Source of the DNA: Callipepla californica brunnescens
Lineage: Eukaryota; Chordata; Aves; Galliformes; Odontophoridae
Reading direction: 5' to 3'
Assembly (NCBI GenBank): GCA_023055505.1
Contig: JALIRH010000004.1
Location: 9,667,368-9,731,367, forward strand
DNA length: 64,000 nt
Part shown: positions 52,901 to 64,000 of the stretch, in pieces
Layout: the number at the start of each line of letters is the position of its first letter
How positions within the stretch are numbered: position 1 is the first letter of the stretch
Notes under the pieces: generated by a model
The model's database searches: none
What the model was told of the DNA's origin: nothing
Seen by the model: only the letters and a program-made list of their open reading frames with translations
Position numbers and translations under genes: made by a program

Positions 52901-55900
52901 GTCTATCTACAGTATGAGCTTGGAAGAAAACAACACATGTAAACACTGAACTGCAAAAGTAAATCTACATGCTAATTAGACTTCCTCTTGAGGTCTGTTT
53001 TCTCACATAAACGTGACCTGAGAATTCATCTTTCTGGTTTCTTGACTTCTGGAAAATGGAACATGCTCCAGTGGAAGCTGATCTACTTCACTGCTCTCCA
53101 TCAGCTACTGCACTGAATGTAAAATATGTGATACGAGCAAGACAGTAACAGGACATAGTCTTCCTTGGCATTCTCCATTTCAAGTTTCAGCTTCACTCTA
53201 CAGATTGAGGAGGGTACTGTTACAGGGGCCACAGCTACAAGTATCCGATTCACTAGTAAACTGAAGAAATAAACTAAAGCTGACCTCTGCTATTGTCAAC
53301 TCGGCACAATCAAGGAAAACAGCTCCTCTGATTCCCAAGTATTGCTAGCCTAACCAGGGATAAGGGGCTTTGGGGGGTGAGAGGAGGGAAAAAGCAGCAA
53401 AGAAAGGGACATGAGGGGTGGGAGAAGAGACTGAAAACCGACCGTACACTCAATATTTACCTTTAGTGCATTGATAACAGTTTCTATGTGTGTTTTCACA
53501 GCCTCATGTGAGAATTCAGAGCTGGCAAGCGTGCACATGCTTTCCAGTGCTAGGTAACGCAAATTAGTTTCTCGGTGCTGCAAGAACTGACCTAGCTGGT
53601 TACAGGCACGGACTAGTAGATTTGGCTCACTGCACAGAACAGGAGAGAAAGTGAAAGGGTTAAAAGCAACAGATTTGAGAACATCAAATACAGAATACTA
53701 TTCCTGCAGTGCAATTTTTCTTAAAGTGCCTCAGAAGGTGTCTGCTAGAATGTCCTGCTGGTGAAATGAAAATTCAGAAACTGCACACAAATCGTATCTA
53801 ATGGATTAAAGTGGTGAGCTCAACACAAAATATTGCTCCTAAAACAGCAAGAAAAGCCATAATAAACTATTCTGTCAATGATACAGTTCCTTTCAAACCA
53901 ATAGCAGTGGTTGTTCACCAGCCTAGCAAGTAACTTCTTATTCTGCTTCTCCCCATCTAGTAAAAATCTGTTCAATGCTTAAAAGCCATGTTTTTTCTTT
54001 TAGAAAAGTCATACTGCAATAAAACTGTATTCAAAGCTCACCTGTCATGATGTATAATTAAGCTTATCGCCTCAAATAGCACAGCATTCTTCGCATTTGA
54101 GTGTTGGACTTTCTTTGACTTTGGTGGCTCCTGTGCTTTGTTAAGAATAGTTTCTAGGCATTCTGTGAGACGACCACGTACCGCAGGGTCTTCTGGAGAA
54201 GAACAAGCCGTTGGACAACTTCATTTTGCTCATCACCCTAACCTCTACCTAATGCCTTCCACCTTGCTAAACCCAGGCATTAAACTGAAGCATTCTAAAA
54301 TGTTAAACAGTTCGCCCATTCCCCCCTCAACCACAGTGTACAGACACCAAAATTCCACGTGCTACCTATTGAGTGTGAGGAAAATCCAAACACGATCAAC
54401 ACTGTGATTTATTTCAAGGTTTTAATATCATCGATAGCACTGAAGTATGTTTAAAATGGCTACTGGGTGTTGCATACATGTTTGACGCTTCAAAACTAAA
54501 CACAACATAGCTCAACAAAACATGCAGCTTAGAGAAATCTGAAAAACTTAGACGTGTAGCCTTTGATATCCTTGTCTTAAGGCACAGTGCTTGCACACTG
54601 AGCTATGGCCACACTACAGCGCGTTAGCTCTTGGAATGTAACAAGCTGCATGAAGATACAGCCACTGTTGGGATTTGTGCATTACCTGGAGGTGGATAGC
54701 ACTGTAAGAGCCTCAGAAGTTTCACAGATAACCAAGGAGCAGGGACAAAATAGTATGTATAGTCCTGAAGATCTGTTGATGCAGAAGTTACAATCTGTAA
54801 AATAAACAGATACCAATTCAGCTACTGAAGTGATCTGCAATCATGATAAGCAGCTAAAGAACACTGTAGGTCACTTTGGACAGAGACTTACAAAATTGTG
54901 TCACCAAAAATGATTAATTAAGTAGCTTAACAGCAAATTGTCATACAACCAAGTACGACATCAGGTTCTCTAATATTAGTAAAGCTGAATTTCGTGTAAA
55001 GTATTCCATTGAGTTTCTTCCTGAAAGCAGACTTGCTTTTCTTAAGAATGAAGATATCATCTCACAGTATCAAAATGTTTAACTAGAAGCTTGACCATCC
55101 TTGATTCAGCATTTCATACATTTAGGCTTCCTACAGGAAGAGTCCAGTGTTACATGTGATTGATCATCGATAGGTGAACTCAGAACATCAAACAGAAGAT
55201 GTACAGCAAACTGAACTAATACCTTCATCACTGTTCATGCCCCACAGCAAAGAACTGAGGGCTTTCACAGAAGAGGTTTCTATGCATAAAGAGTGCAACA
55301 AGAATTAGATTTCAGAGGGAGTACCCCTCCTTGTGGATTTCTTTTTCCCCTCTGATTCTAGGGTTAACACGAGTCTTGCATTAGCCTTGCTCGAGGAAAT
55401 TTTAACTCATGCTGCTCCATTACAGAAAAGCCATGCACTTCCTTTGCTTTTAAGCATTAGACAGAACCTTCAGATTTGAAGAGAAAGTTTCTCTGAACAG
55501 CAAGTAATTTCTTTTGCATCTAAAACCACACATAAATTGAAGCTTAAAACACAGCTGTGAAGTAATGTCCTCACACGCCTTGCAAGCTTTCTATGAGACT
55601 ACAGTGAAACAAAACAGTAATGTATGTTTTCCAACATGAAGATGCTAACTTGGAAACTTTGTACCCACACAGAAATGTCTCTGCTCCTCTCCCTGAACTT
55701 CCTGCCCCTGCTTAATCCCCCACACGCATTCAAAGAATATCTGATACTTCTGTATATTAGCCTAGTGGCAGCTCAAAGGCAGGAACAGAAAGACAAGACA
55801 TCTTGTAAGAAGCTTAAATACAGTTAGAAGCATGGGCTGTAAATTTTGAGAGTTCCATGCAGAAATTTGTAGAATCAGTTATTTAAGTACTCCCTGGCGT

Positions 55901-58900
55901 TACAACAACATAAAAAGATGATTTAAAAACTCAACTACATCATGGGAATCCTTGAGAATACACATGCTGGGAGACAGCAAGTTTTGATACATGCATTTGC
56001 AGTGTAGCAAGAATTATACAAAAAAAATAAGTTTGGGGGGCTAAGCTTTCTGTCCAGCTAAGCAAGAAATGTTAGAACATTGCCTGAACTAGTACAAACT
56101 AAAATTAAATAATCCTTGGTTTGGTGGTACATTAAATAAATCTGACCTAGAAAGCAGAATAAATAAGCAACAGTAAAATAATCTGACCCAGAAAGCAGAA
56201 TAAATTAGGCAACCGTAAATCATTATCAGAGCTGTCATTGGACTCACTCTGCTTAATCTCGACACTGCCAAAGAGACTGAAGTTTTGAACTCTTCTGGGT
56301 TCTTCTGTGCCAAAGTTGTGATCAGACTTGTAGCTGCAGTAACCACACCCTAGAAGGAAAAACAAAACCGCATATTCATCTTAATAACTATTTAGGATGC
56401 TGCTTGTTAACACTACCTTTCACTGGCAGTAATTTTTATAGAAAAGAAAACTGAGTTAATCCCCATGACAAAGACCCATATTAACAAGCCATTTGCTTGA
56501 CAAACATCTAGACAAATTGCACATCTTTAAAACTGGATTGGAATTTCACCATGATACTGTCATGCCTGCAGAGCATTTCATGTGCTTTTTGTATTAGCTT
56601 TGTCTCGTGTTTAGATAATGCATCTAAAACGTATTCAGAGAGTTGCACTAAAATAAAGCCTGGATGCAAACTATCATCTTAAACAAGGGAAGCATAAGTG
56701 AAAAAAAAAGATGTAACAGATGACCCAGAAAAGCATTCTGGCAACTGAATGTCAGGAGAGGGCTTCGTATAATACAAGCATTTTACATTACTGAAGACTA
56801 AAGCATTACCAAAGTGTTCCCATTGCAATCAAAGCACAGGTATAAACAGACTTCTTTTCTAAAGTAATCAGACAGAAAAAAAATTGTCTGTTGTCTAGAA
56901 CAAGTGATTTTCTTTTCAAACCAGCAGGGTAAGAATGACAACATGGATAGCACAGTGAAACCCAAGCACTGTTAAATCAGGCCTTGCATTTTTAGTGCCT
57001 GTTTAATCCTAAGAAAATCAGTACTACATCTATACATCTGACTCAGGATCATAAGGCTCACAATTTACAGTCAGAGCAAACAAAGAACTCGTGCAATCCA
57101 TTTCTTGTACGTGCCAAGAATAATTAAGGCAAATAAAGCTATAATAAAAAATAATATATACAGAGAGCAACTTTTTCTTCCATCTCTTTACTCCTACCTT
57201 AAGAAAACAGCAATCCACTCGGTGGGAAGACTTTAGAGAAATAAATTCATAAATTCATGCACAGAGTAGGCTAAAGAAGAATAACTAAGCTGATTTACCA
57301 AGTGCTGGTCATTGAGGAGATGTACCACCCTGGATGTCCAGTCTCCCATGGGGACAAGGTCAGGAGAAGTTCTATACAAACGCAGCAAGCATAAGGCAGC
57401 ACTCTGCTTCACACTATCCATAGTATCTCTGCAAGAGAACCACTATATTTTAAACCCATAGTAAAGTCACAGCAATACTCAGAGGCTAGCATTGTGCTAC
57501 TCTTTGCACAGGCTCAGCAGTCTCTGTGAGGTAGCATCTTTCCAAGAGAAGTTTGCTAAATAAGTTCCCCCTGTGTAACGGTACTCGTTCTGAAATTCAT
57601 CCAGCAAGTTTAATCAGTCAAGTGCTCAACCATCACTCATGTCTCCTTAAGTAACAGGATCATTATAGGAGCTGCTAGACATCTCACAACCTTTCATCAG
57701 AGCTGAAGGTTCACCATCAGAACTCACTGAGTCAAGATCTCGGTGAACATCATGAACTTCCAAACAGACTCAAATCAAACAGTTCACATCCATTACATTA
57801 CACGTGTGAACAAAGCTGGATCTCTCAGCAGATGCTGCATACCAGAGATGAATCATTATCTACTCAGCACTCAGCAGCTTCATTACCAGCAGGCAGCATG
57901 CAGATTGTCTGGCTGTCACCAGCTGTGCAACCCACAAGCCTATCCACCTTGCCATCCACAGTGCTGGCAGAGGAACTGACTCTTTTAGCAGCAGCACAGT
58001 GCACAGTACTATTCTAGCTCCTATTTCACGGAATAGTGAATTAGTGTCTTTGTTTTTAAGAACACTGCATGTGTTACAACAGCTGAAAAACAAGTATGGA
58101 GCATTAGCACTGAAAGTTTTAAGAGGCAGTTTATACTGTGCCATCTTGGTTAAATGATCACAAGTGTCCACATCCCCAACAGAAGTTCAGACTCCTCATT
58201 ATTTAAGTTACCAGTTTTCCACGAGACCATCCCACACATCCTTCAAGACTTGAAGACTTAGGGCATAAAAAGCCCAGTGTACCAACAAGACTTAACTGAA
58301 AGTGCTCAGCTCTGTTTATGATTGATGAGCGCATTTTCTCTAGACATGTGTAACAGAGGGAATTTCAAGTCTGAGGAAGGTGGAATTCCAGGATAGATTT
58401 CTCCCCGTTACATCGATGAGACTACGCCTACAGTGAGCAGCAGATGCTGCCTGCTTATTCTTCTCTTTCTGGCCCATATAAATTTTAGCTCTGCAGAACA
58501 TTAATATCATTCAAATGTGGTATTATAAAACAAACTCAAGAGTTCAGAAGTGTTTCATGTGAATTTTGCCACAACAACATATCACTTATTGCATCCTTCT
58601 TGTCAACAGCTTAGACTTTGCACAGTGTTTTAAGTTTCACCCTCCCAAAAAAAGAAAAAAAAGAAAAAAAGAAAAAAAGAAAAGTCCTACAATCTCAAGC
58701 TCTCTAGTAAGTTTGGTTAGCTACAGTTTAGACATTTACCAGGTCTGGTGAGAGAGTTCTTAGCAGCAAGAAATGAAATTTAGAGTGGCTGTGACTATGT
58801 TAGTTACAGGAACTGCTGTTCACAAGGCCATCAGAGGGGGCAAGAACACTCACTCTGCAGAATATTAGCACATTCCTTATGAAGTCAGGTCCATTGAAAA

Positions 58901-60401
58901 AAGCTCTTATAACCAAATTCATAGTTTAAGCCCCTACTTATTTGCATTTCTTTCTCTTCTTTTCATCAAGAGAGATAAGGGAAGTAAAGCAGACATTTCA
59001 GTGTTCGTTACCATGCATTTATACAGAACAAATACTTGATTAGTACGCAAAGCTATAAAAACCTACTCAAGATGTGGACAGCCTTAATTTCTCATGCAGT
59101 ATTTGTACACTTACACAAGCAACTCCATCCTTGGGTTTACCAAAACGTTTATAGTTATGGGAGACCTCTGTCCTGCAAGCACAGGGCTGTGTAGCTCAAA
59201 GCACGGACTCAGCTGCTCCCGTTGAACTGAGGCACTGAAAAGATTTATCAGCGTTGTATCTGAAGGAGGCATGTCATACCTACCCAGCTACAAGTATTTT
59301 TGGAATTTCTCCAGCAAACGCTTCCGCCATCTCCCGGCTACCCACGTTAGCGATGCAGTGCAGAGCGAGGCCCATGAAGGTGGGGTTGCGGCTGGCCAGG
59401 TCGTTCTTGATCGCATTGTTTATTAAGCGAATCAGCTCACTGTTAGAGTTCACTAGTACGGAGATGAAGAGATAGCCCTGTGTTTCAGGAAACAGGAAAA
59501 GGAACACTTCTGTTAGCTGGCATGATACGTTTTCTGCTAATGTCACAATACTTTGAGACACAGTTCTCCAACATCAAACATTAGGACAGACACCAGAGTG
59601 AAGGCTAGAAAGATGAAGTGCAGATAAAGTAGTTTGATGCTTCCCTTATTTATCAGTCTTCGGTGAAAGATGGAAGGCTCAAGGTCTGCAGATCAATTTG
59701 ATTCAGCATGTAATCAAAAGATCATTCCATGTGAGTGGGATAATATTTGAAGGGGCAGCAAAAGAATTTGGCTTGTCTTTGGCTTATCTTACTTGATAAT
59801 TATGACATTATCTAAGAAAAATTAAAGAGAGCCCAAAAATTAAAAGTTACATGCCTGTTCTGGTTCATGTTTTAATGGGTGACCACCACATAGCACTTTA
59901 TGTGGAACTCACGCTTGCATTATAGTTTGTCAGCAAGAGCTAACATTTCTCTCAAGTCTCTGCCTATCTGAATGCAAGACTCAAGGCAGTGACCAAACAG
60001 AAACAGCCTTCCTGCACAGAGTACACATTTTAGCTGTTACAATGTGTGGAATTTACTTAAGCACTACTGCATCAGCTCTCAAGTCGCTTACTGCAACAAG
60101 ATACAAATCCTTGGTGCACAAAGCTTTTCACATTTTAGAATTGCTGCTGAACTCCAACCAAGGCTTTCATTTGAGGGAGGAGGAAAGCCCTTACAGATTA
60201 TACAGCTGAGGCAGGATATTAGACAGAATGCCTTGTCTTATAGAAACTTCTTACTCACAATTTGTTTTTCTGTGTATCTATTGGAACTGAGCAGGTTTAC
60301 AGCCTCCATATGACCAAAGTCAATGTCATGGCCCAGGAGAAAGATGAAAAGCAGCTTGCAGACATATTTTTTCTTACTGTAACCATCCAGAGCCTTGTCA
60401 C
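40826..60401 (-). CDS. AP2A2: AP2A2, AP-2 adaptor alpha-2 (alpha-C) subunit, 5'-partial, 20 exons
   Basis: Large subunit of the plasma-membrane clathrin adaptor AP-2. The N-terminal trunk binds the other AP-2 subunits and PtdIns(4,5)P2, the hinge is flexible, and the C-terminal ear recruits endocytic accessory proteins. Twenty constitutive exons with consistent phases give about 893 residues and stop TAA (40828-40826). Compared with the ~939-residue mammalian protein, only about the first 46 residues are missing; their exons should lie beyond 64000. Identity to mammalian alpha-C is very high throughout ([38 protein letters not shown]). The hinge ([26 protein letters not shown]) fits alpha-C better than alpha-A. 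One intron is not GT-AG (see 43563-44353), and one extra cassette exon is visible (46211-46288). Confidence 0.95.
41591..41725 (-). CDS. AP2A2: AP2A2 exon w19: ear platform
   Basis: Exactly 45 codons, phase 0 both ends: [20 protein letters not shown] then [20 protein letters not shown], ending NLQAQ|gtatct. The CLLRLEP stretch holds an Arg/Glu pair of the DPF/W-binding site. Confidence 0.94.
42278..42347 (-). CDS. AP2A2: AP2A2 exon w18: ear platform
   Basis: 70 bp, phase 2 in, 0 out: [20 protein letters not shown] then KAK|gttggt. Confidence 0.93.
42538..42654 (-). CDS. AP2A2: AP2A2 exon w17: ear, ligand-binding Trp
   Basis: 117 bp, phase 2 both ends. [20 protein letters not shown] then [19 protein letters not shown]; the FQRW motif holds the Phe and Trp of the platform site that binds DPF/W peptides. 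Confidence 0.94.
43439..43562 (-). CDS. AP2A2: AP2A2 exon w16: ear sandwich
   Basis: [20 protein letters not shown] then [20 protein letters not shown], donor AG|gtaaaa. The 5' edge is uncertain by two bases (43560 or 43562), because the upstream intron lacks a normal AG end. Confidence 0.87.
43563..44353 (-). other. AP2A2: Candidate U12-type (minor spliceosome) AP2A2 intron
   Basis: On the minus strand the intron begins ATATCCTTC, matching the U12 AT-type 5' splice consensus ATATCCTT. Near the 3' end it has TTCCTTAGC, close to the U12 branch consensus TTCCTTRAC, about 12 nt from the exon. No GT donor plus AG acceptor joins the flanking exons in frame. The 3' end reads TTTTCAT|GC or CATGC|CTG, not a canonical AC or AG. 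Intron class is inference. Confidence 0.6.
44131..44150 (+). repeat. (AAAT)n microsatellite
   Basis: About five AAAT units inside the candidate U12 intron. Confidence 0.7.
44354..44443 (-). CDS. AP2A2: AP2A2 exon w15: ear sandwich
   Basis: Acceptor gttcccag, then [20 protein letters not shown] and VICSDDLQP. With a U12 donor the exon ends on the first base of the next codon (44354); the alternative end at 44352 would keep the conserved Asn as AAT. Confidence 0.9.
45217..45299 (-). CDS. AP2A2: AP2A2 exon w14: start of ear
   Basis: 83 bp, phase 2 in, 1 out: [20 protein letters not shown] then SEFRQNL|gtaagt. Confidence 0.94.
46211..46288 (-). CDS. AP2A2: Candidate AP2A2 cassette exon (hinge-ear insert)
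   Basis: 78 bp on the minus strand with acceptor (pyrimidine tract then ctgaactag) and strong donor CACAA|gtaagc. Phase 2/2, so inclusion or skipping keeps the frame between w13 and w14. It is open throughout: [20 protein letters not shown] then DELFHK, 26 residues with nine Asp/Glu. The upstream flank is also pyrimidine-rich. Mammalian AP2A1 has a brain-enriched hinge insert; this may be an analogue in AP2A2. Not constitutive in the mammalian AP2A2 protein as I know it. Confidence 0.7.
48045..48208 (-). CDS. AP2A2: AP2A2 exon w13: hinge
   Basis: 54 codons plus two bases: [40 protein letters not shown], ending GSDDNFA(R). Flexible Pro/Ser-rich hinge. Confidence 0.94.
49434..49607 (-). CDS. 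AP2A2: AP2A2 exon w12: trunk-hinge junction
   Basis: 58 codons, phase 0 both ends: [20 protein letters not shown], then [20 protein letters not shown], ending NASAV|gtgagt. Confidence 0.94.
49619..49638 (-). repeat. Poly(T) on minus strand before exon w12
   Basis: A20 on the plus strand; read on the minus strand it is the pyrimidine tract just upstream of the exon w12 acceptor (gaaaag). Confidence 0.75.
50650..50881 (-). CDS. AP2A2: AP2A2 exon w11: trunk
   Basis: 232 bp, phase 2 in, 0 out. [20 protein letters not shown] and [20 protein letters not shown]; alpha-solenoid helices. Confidence 0.95.
51050..51147 (-). CDS. AP2A2: AP2A2 exon w10: trunk
   Basis: 98 bp, phase 0 in, 2 out: [20 protein letters not shown] then [12 protein letters not shown]. 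Confidence 0.94.
51426..51608 (-). CDS. AP2A2: AP2A2 exon w9: trunk
   Basis: 61 codons, phase 0 both ends: [20 protein letters not shown] and [20 protein letters not shown]. Confidence 0.95.
52428..52565 (-). CDS. AP2A2: AP2A2 exon w8: trunk
   Basis: 46 codons, phase 0 both ends: [20 protein letters not shown] and [16 protein letters not shown]. Confidence 0.95.
53461..53629 (-). CDS. AP2A2: AP2A2 exon w7: trunk
   Basis: 169 bp, phase 2 in, 0 out: [40 protein letters not shown], ending VINALK. Confidence 0.95.
54042..54192 (-). CDS. AP2A2: AP2A2 exon w6: trunk
   Basis: 151 bp, phase 1 in, 2 out: [49 protein letters not shown]. Confidence 0.94.
54686..54794 (-). CDS. AP2A2: AP2A2 exon w5: trunk
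   Basis: 109 bp, phase 0 in, 1 out: [20 protein letters not shown] then [16 protein letters not shown]. Acceptor ttattttacag. Confidence 0.94.
56139..56217 (-). repeat. Tandem duplication of a ~40-bp intronic unit
   Basis: Two copies, 56139-56177 and 56179-56217, of aatctgacctagaaagcaga... with a few mismatches, starting just inside the intron after exon w4. Confidence 0.8.
56248..56349 (-). CDS. AP2A2: AP2A2 exon w4: trunk
   Basis: 34 codons, phase 0 both ends: [20 protein letters not shown] then [14 protein letters not shown]|gtgagt. Confidence 0.95.
57299..57428 (-). CDS. AP2A2: AP2A2 exon w3: trunk
   Basis: 130 bp, phase 2 in, 0 out: [20 protein letters not shown] and [18 protein letters not shown]. 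Confidence 0.95.
58647..58684 (+). repeat. (AAAAAAAG)n microsatellite
   Basis: Four to five A-rich octamer units in an AP2A2 intron. Confidence 0.75.
59284..59477 (-). CDS. AP2A2: AP2A2 exon w2: trunk
   Basis: 194 bp, phase 0 in, 2 out: [51 protein letters not shown]-richer than its surroundings. Confidence 0.95.
60259..60401 (-). CDS. AP2A2: AP2A2 exon w1 (likely gene exon 3): PIP2-binding segment
   Basis: 143 bp, phase 1 in, 0 out: [47 protein letters not shown]|gtgagt. The KKKY run corresponds to the phosphoinositide-binding lysines of the alpha N-terminus. It is preceded by an intron that fills the rest of the window. Confidence 0.95.
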
Positions 60402-63400
60402 CTGGAAAGCAGGGAAATGAAAAGCAGTTAAGCCTATATGGTTCCTATATCTGCTTTTCTTCCTCCCCAGGGAATAGGATCCACACAAGTATCATTTAAA
60501 TACTATACTTAATACTGCACTGAAACATAGTAACAAGACACAACTGTATCCAGCAATGAAGACTGGCATTTGATTTACCATGTATTACTATGTAAAACAG
60601 AAAACCTTTGATCATTCAGTTAATAGTCAGGAGATGGCAGTTTTGGCACCATTAGCCTTGGCAGTCAGTTAACAACAAATGACAACTTACCAGGCTGATG
60701 AGTTTTATCATCTCAGAACTATTGTCTCACACGCAAGAATAGGATAGTTGTAAATCACCAAATATTTTTATAGTTTCTGTGGAAAGGTGAGTAATTAATT
60801 GATTGCACTACTCTAATTTCATAATTTAAATTATTATTTGAGCTTTTATTCATCCTACAGTAAGATACATTTAACTCAAACCTAAACACAACTGAAAATC
60901 TTTACATAATTTTGTGCTAAAAACATGAAATTATCAGAAACAGTCACCAGAAACACACCAAGAAAATCAAGTCAATCATCATTTGGACTTCAAAACTAAT
61001 TAAAAGAGAATTACAGAACAGCCACAGAACACGGGCAGCTTGTGTAGCTTCCTAATGGAAGAAAAGTGACAAAAACCATGACAAAACTGAGCAGTCACTG
61101 AATCAAAGTGTTTATGTATTACATCAACCCCATTTGCCATCAGCTATATGTACAGCCATGAAATAAAATTGTCAGCTAGTGTGCACACTCTCCTGCTGTC
61201 ATCAGAATGTCTTCTTACTAAGGGTGTTTATAAAATGAAAGCACTCACAAGCGCTTCATTTTTAGAAGCAAAAATACATGCTGAATGGGTTTCACCTTTA
61301 TGTGATGGTTGGACTAGGTGATCTTAGTCATCTTTTCCCAGTCTAATGATTCTGTGCGGACTGACGCTGCAGTATTTCTGAATGATAGAAGCTTGTTAGC
61401 AGGGTCTTCTAAAGCTTTTTATTCCATACCCCCTTATGAGAAGCAGTGCAGAAGCCCACAGGCAGGCCACTGTTTTTCCAAAAGAAAATATTTTTTTAGA
61501 AGTGCTTTCTGTAAAACTCTCTCTCTGTCCTATATCAGGAAGTCAAGGAGCATTCACTAAATCAAGCTGCAGTGCTAGAGCTTAGTCAGGTTATCAAAAT
61601 TTTGCTAGATGCTGCTGCCTAAAAGGCTACATAAGCTCCTTAGCCTCCGCATTCTGGGCCCAGAATAACTCCTGTCAGATCAATGTGCATTCCTTCGTGA
61701 TGGGCAAGTTCAGTTGGAATAGCACTGCATAACAAGAAGCTTAAAAAAGATATACCCAAGTTGTTGCCCTTACCAAAAAAAGCCCCAAGCTGCACTCTTA
61801 AAACAAGAATAACAAAAATCACTTGAGATTTATGTAAGGAGCAGCTAAACGTACAATCTAAAAACAATCTAAAGACTTAATAGTGCAGAAGTTTCCCCAT
61901 CTTCCTCGTCATCTACTGGTGCAGGGCCAGGTTATATTTCTCATGGCAAGCATCTCTAGTGGCCACACATTTCACACTTATCAAAACCCTGCTATAAGGT
62001 AACCTTACAGTTTGTGAAGGAATGAATGCTAACATCAGTGTTTGAAGTGACACAGTGCTACTGAATCGAGAAAAGCCATGCTGGCACATTGAAGTAGGCA
62101 ACACAACAAGGCTGTGCACACAGACTGCAACCATGGCCTTGTTTTTTGGGGCTGCTTTCTGTTCTGACTCTAGGCTTCATGACCATTTTTTCTACTTAAA
62201 CTCCAAATCTAATAGCCTTTTGAAGAAAGCTTTGCTTCACACTCTTACTGAAATGTTAACTATTCGCTTCTATCCCAGACAAGAAGTATTTACTGTGCTA
62301 AAAGGCTCTATTTTAAACACTACTAACAAATCTGGCTGCTTAAGTACGTGCTAAATTAGTACAGCCCCTCCCAGATCCAAGCAAACATCCTAAAAACAAA
62401 AGCAGAAGGAAGTTTTGCATGTTCTGTTATCTTTACTGCAATACACAATCGTTTCTTTCAACTCAGCCTATTTTTAAATGCTTCCATATGCATTTGTAAG
62501 TACTACAAATCAAGTCAGCAGAAACAGGAAGGATCCAGAACACGTCAGCAGGTTTTGAGCACAGTGAGGCATTTCAAAGACTACTTGCTTTCCCTGAACG
62601 GTTCTGTTTGCTAGATCTTCTTCAGGCAGCCTTCTGAAATGGCAGAAATAAGGCACAAATGCATTACAAGACCTTTTGCTTCTGAGGCAGCGCCCTCTTG
62701 TCCTCCATGATTTGGACCATGAGTCAAAAGTACGTGCTTTTCAATTTTACTCACCTTGCTACACAGCTACAGAGCGTGCCACCAGCCTGACAGGTCTGCA
62801 AAGCACTTCAGCACTGTCCCTCTGGGAGACAGAGCAGGGAAGCTCTGTCCAGTCCCACAAGCATCCTCACAGCTCATTGCTGCCTCCAAGTCTAGAAACA
62901 TGCTAGCTTTTAGAACCTCGATGGTGGCTAACATAAAACAGAGTGAATAACATCCTGAAGTATTCCCCTGCTTCTAATGTACCTTCTCTCAACATTACTT
63001 CAGCTATGTAACATTACACAGTGACCTGTCTGTGCAGCTGATATGAAGCCTGGTTTTGCTTACAACAGTTCACTTTGTCAGAGAAGATACTTACTTTACT
63101 GTCAGATAGTCATATTCTTGTCTAAGACAGTGACAAACACCAGACCCAACTGAAAATAATGGAAGATCACTTACACACCATGGCAAGAAAGCTGTTTAAC
63201 AGTGGTTTGGTTGCTTAAAATGGAATTTAGAGGCTTCTCTTGAACTTCTTGCTGTGGATTACTGTGTAGTCTGCGACAATAAGACTTGCTCCAAACTGGG
63301 AAAACAACTGACTTATATGTGTGCTGTTTTTTTTTAACACGAATATATAAAATTATGTCCACAAACTGTCACTGGTGTTCAGCAGAAGCCAAAAAGACGT

Positions 63401-64000
63401 AGCAGCATATCTTAAATCCAACAGTTACTCTTCTAATGCAAAACTCATTAAGCAACTAGAAAAAAAACTAAGCTCCAATGTCAGCTCTGAATCAAGCAGA
63501 AAACACAACTCTATCTGCAGAAATACTATACTGATATTTGGGCATCTTTGCTATTACACATATTTTATTTTGAGAGACCAAAATTAAGCAACAAATCAAT
63601 AAACTAGGTATTTTTCTTTCAAGAAAGCAGATCTCCTTTATTAACAAATTAATACTCTAACAGTCAGGCTTCTAGTTTGGCTCGAGCCTGGGAACAAAAT
63701 CAGCTTATAATCTGAACACAGAACAAACTATTTTTTTCTCTGCTTCATACAACTCCTACAGTTTCTGCTTTCTTACACTGGTGTTGTTTTGTGATACTGC
63801 ACGTGTCTTATCTTAGTTAATGCAGAAGCATCTGAAGCAACTGTCAAGGACACACTGACCTTAGCAACTCAGTTTTCTCATGCTGAAACAAGAGACAGAG
63901 CCACTTTAAGTACAGAGATTCTGGGTTCCTTCTGAGCAAACAGAACAGAAGCCAGATCCAAGCCCAGCACCAAGACATATGTTGCACCAATTCAAGAAAA
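60402..64000 (-). other. AP2A2: AP2A2 5' intron
   Basis: About 3.6 kb with no sign of the exon for the CKSKEAEIKRINKEL segment or of exon 1. Apart from a short CR1 tail near 61285 I see nothing annotatable. Confidence 0.65.
61285..61356 (+). mobile_element. CR1 3'-tail remnant
   Basis: gtgatggttggactaggtga then tcttagtcatcttttcccag and taatgattctgtgc: the last ~70 bp of a CR1 element. Confidence 0.7.

Noticed and set aside
63171..63362. Minus-strand frame containing SNPQQEV, resembling the NPQQEVQ of mammalian AP2A2 ear
   Set aside because: Only a few residues match, the flanks do not, the position is in the 5' intron, and the true ear exon (42278-42347) is present. Chance match.
1..64000. 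Bacterial or phage-type systems, CRISPR arrays, tRNA or rRNA genes
   Set aside because: None seen; the window is two vertebrate genes with introns and retroelement remnants.

Overview
The window is bird nuclear DNA, most likely from a galliform (chicken-like) genome. It has vertebrate exon-intron genes with short introns, several CR1 LINE fragments (some ending in the avian-style ATTCTATGA tail), and the vertebrate gene pair MUC6 and AP2A2, which sits at one edge of the gel-forming mucin locus. There is no prokaryotic, viral or CRISPR content. Both genes run off the window at their 5' ends.

Plus strand, 961-36694: a gel-forming mucin that I identify as MUC6 (in birds the beta subunit of ovomucin). 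I could chain 40 exons with matching splice phases into one frame of about 2,680 residues. Exons w1-w25 encode the von Willebrand part: D1 (VWD-C8-TIL), D2 (VWD-C8-TIL), D' and D3. Exons w26-w30 are short Thr/Ser/Pro linkers. Exons w31-w38 are paralogous PTS repeat exons, all flanked by phase-1 introns, followed by a two-exon C-terminal cystine knot (w39-w40) and the stop at 36694. There are no VWC, B or CysD modules, which fits MUC6 and not MUC2, MUC5AC or MUC5B. The signal-peptide exon(s) lie upstream of the first recognised exon.

The PTS block (27.1-35.4 kb) is a tandem array of whole exon-plus-intron units. By intron and exon similarity it reads B-A-B-C-A-B-(C relic)-A-B, so it has a higher-order A-B-C period of about 2.5-3.2 kb. 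One copy is a dead relic, one pair shows a near-identical tract suggesting recent gene conversion, and every repeat exon opens with a conserved non-mucin-like motif.

Middle, 36.7-40.8 kb: a tail-to-tail intergenic/3'-UTR region with candidate poly(A) signals on both strands.

Minus strand, 60401-40826: AP2A2, the alpha-2 (alpha-C) large subunit of the clathrin adaptor AP-2. Twenty exons give about 893 residues, essentially the whole protein except roughly the first 46 residues, whose exons lie beyond 64000. Two points stand out. A 78-bp phase-2/2 cassette exon (46211-46288) would add 26 mostly acidic residues at the hinge-ear junction. The intron between 44353 and 43563 has no GT-AG option and carries U12-type (minor spliceosome) signals.

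The two genes are functionally unrelated; their adjacency is conserved synteny. I found no novel gene system. The most interesting material is the architecture of the mucin array and the two AP2A2 splicing features.
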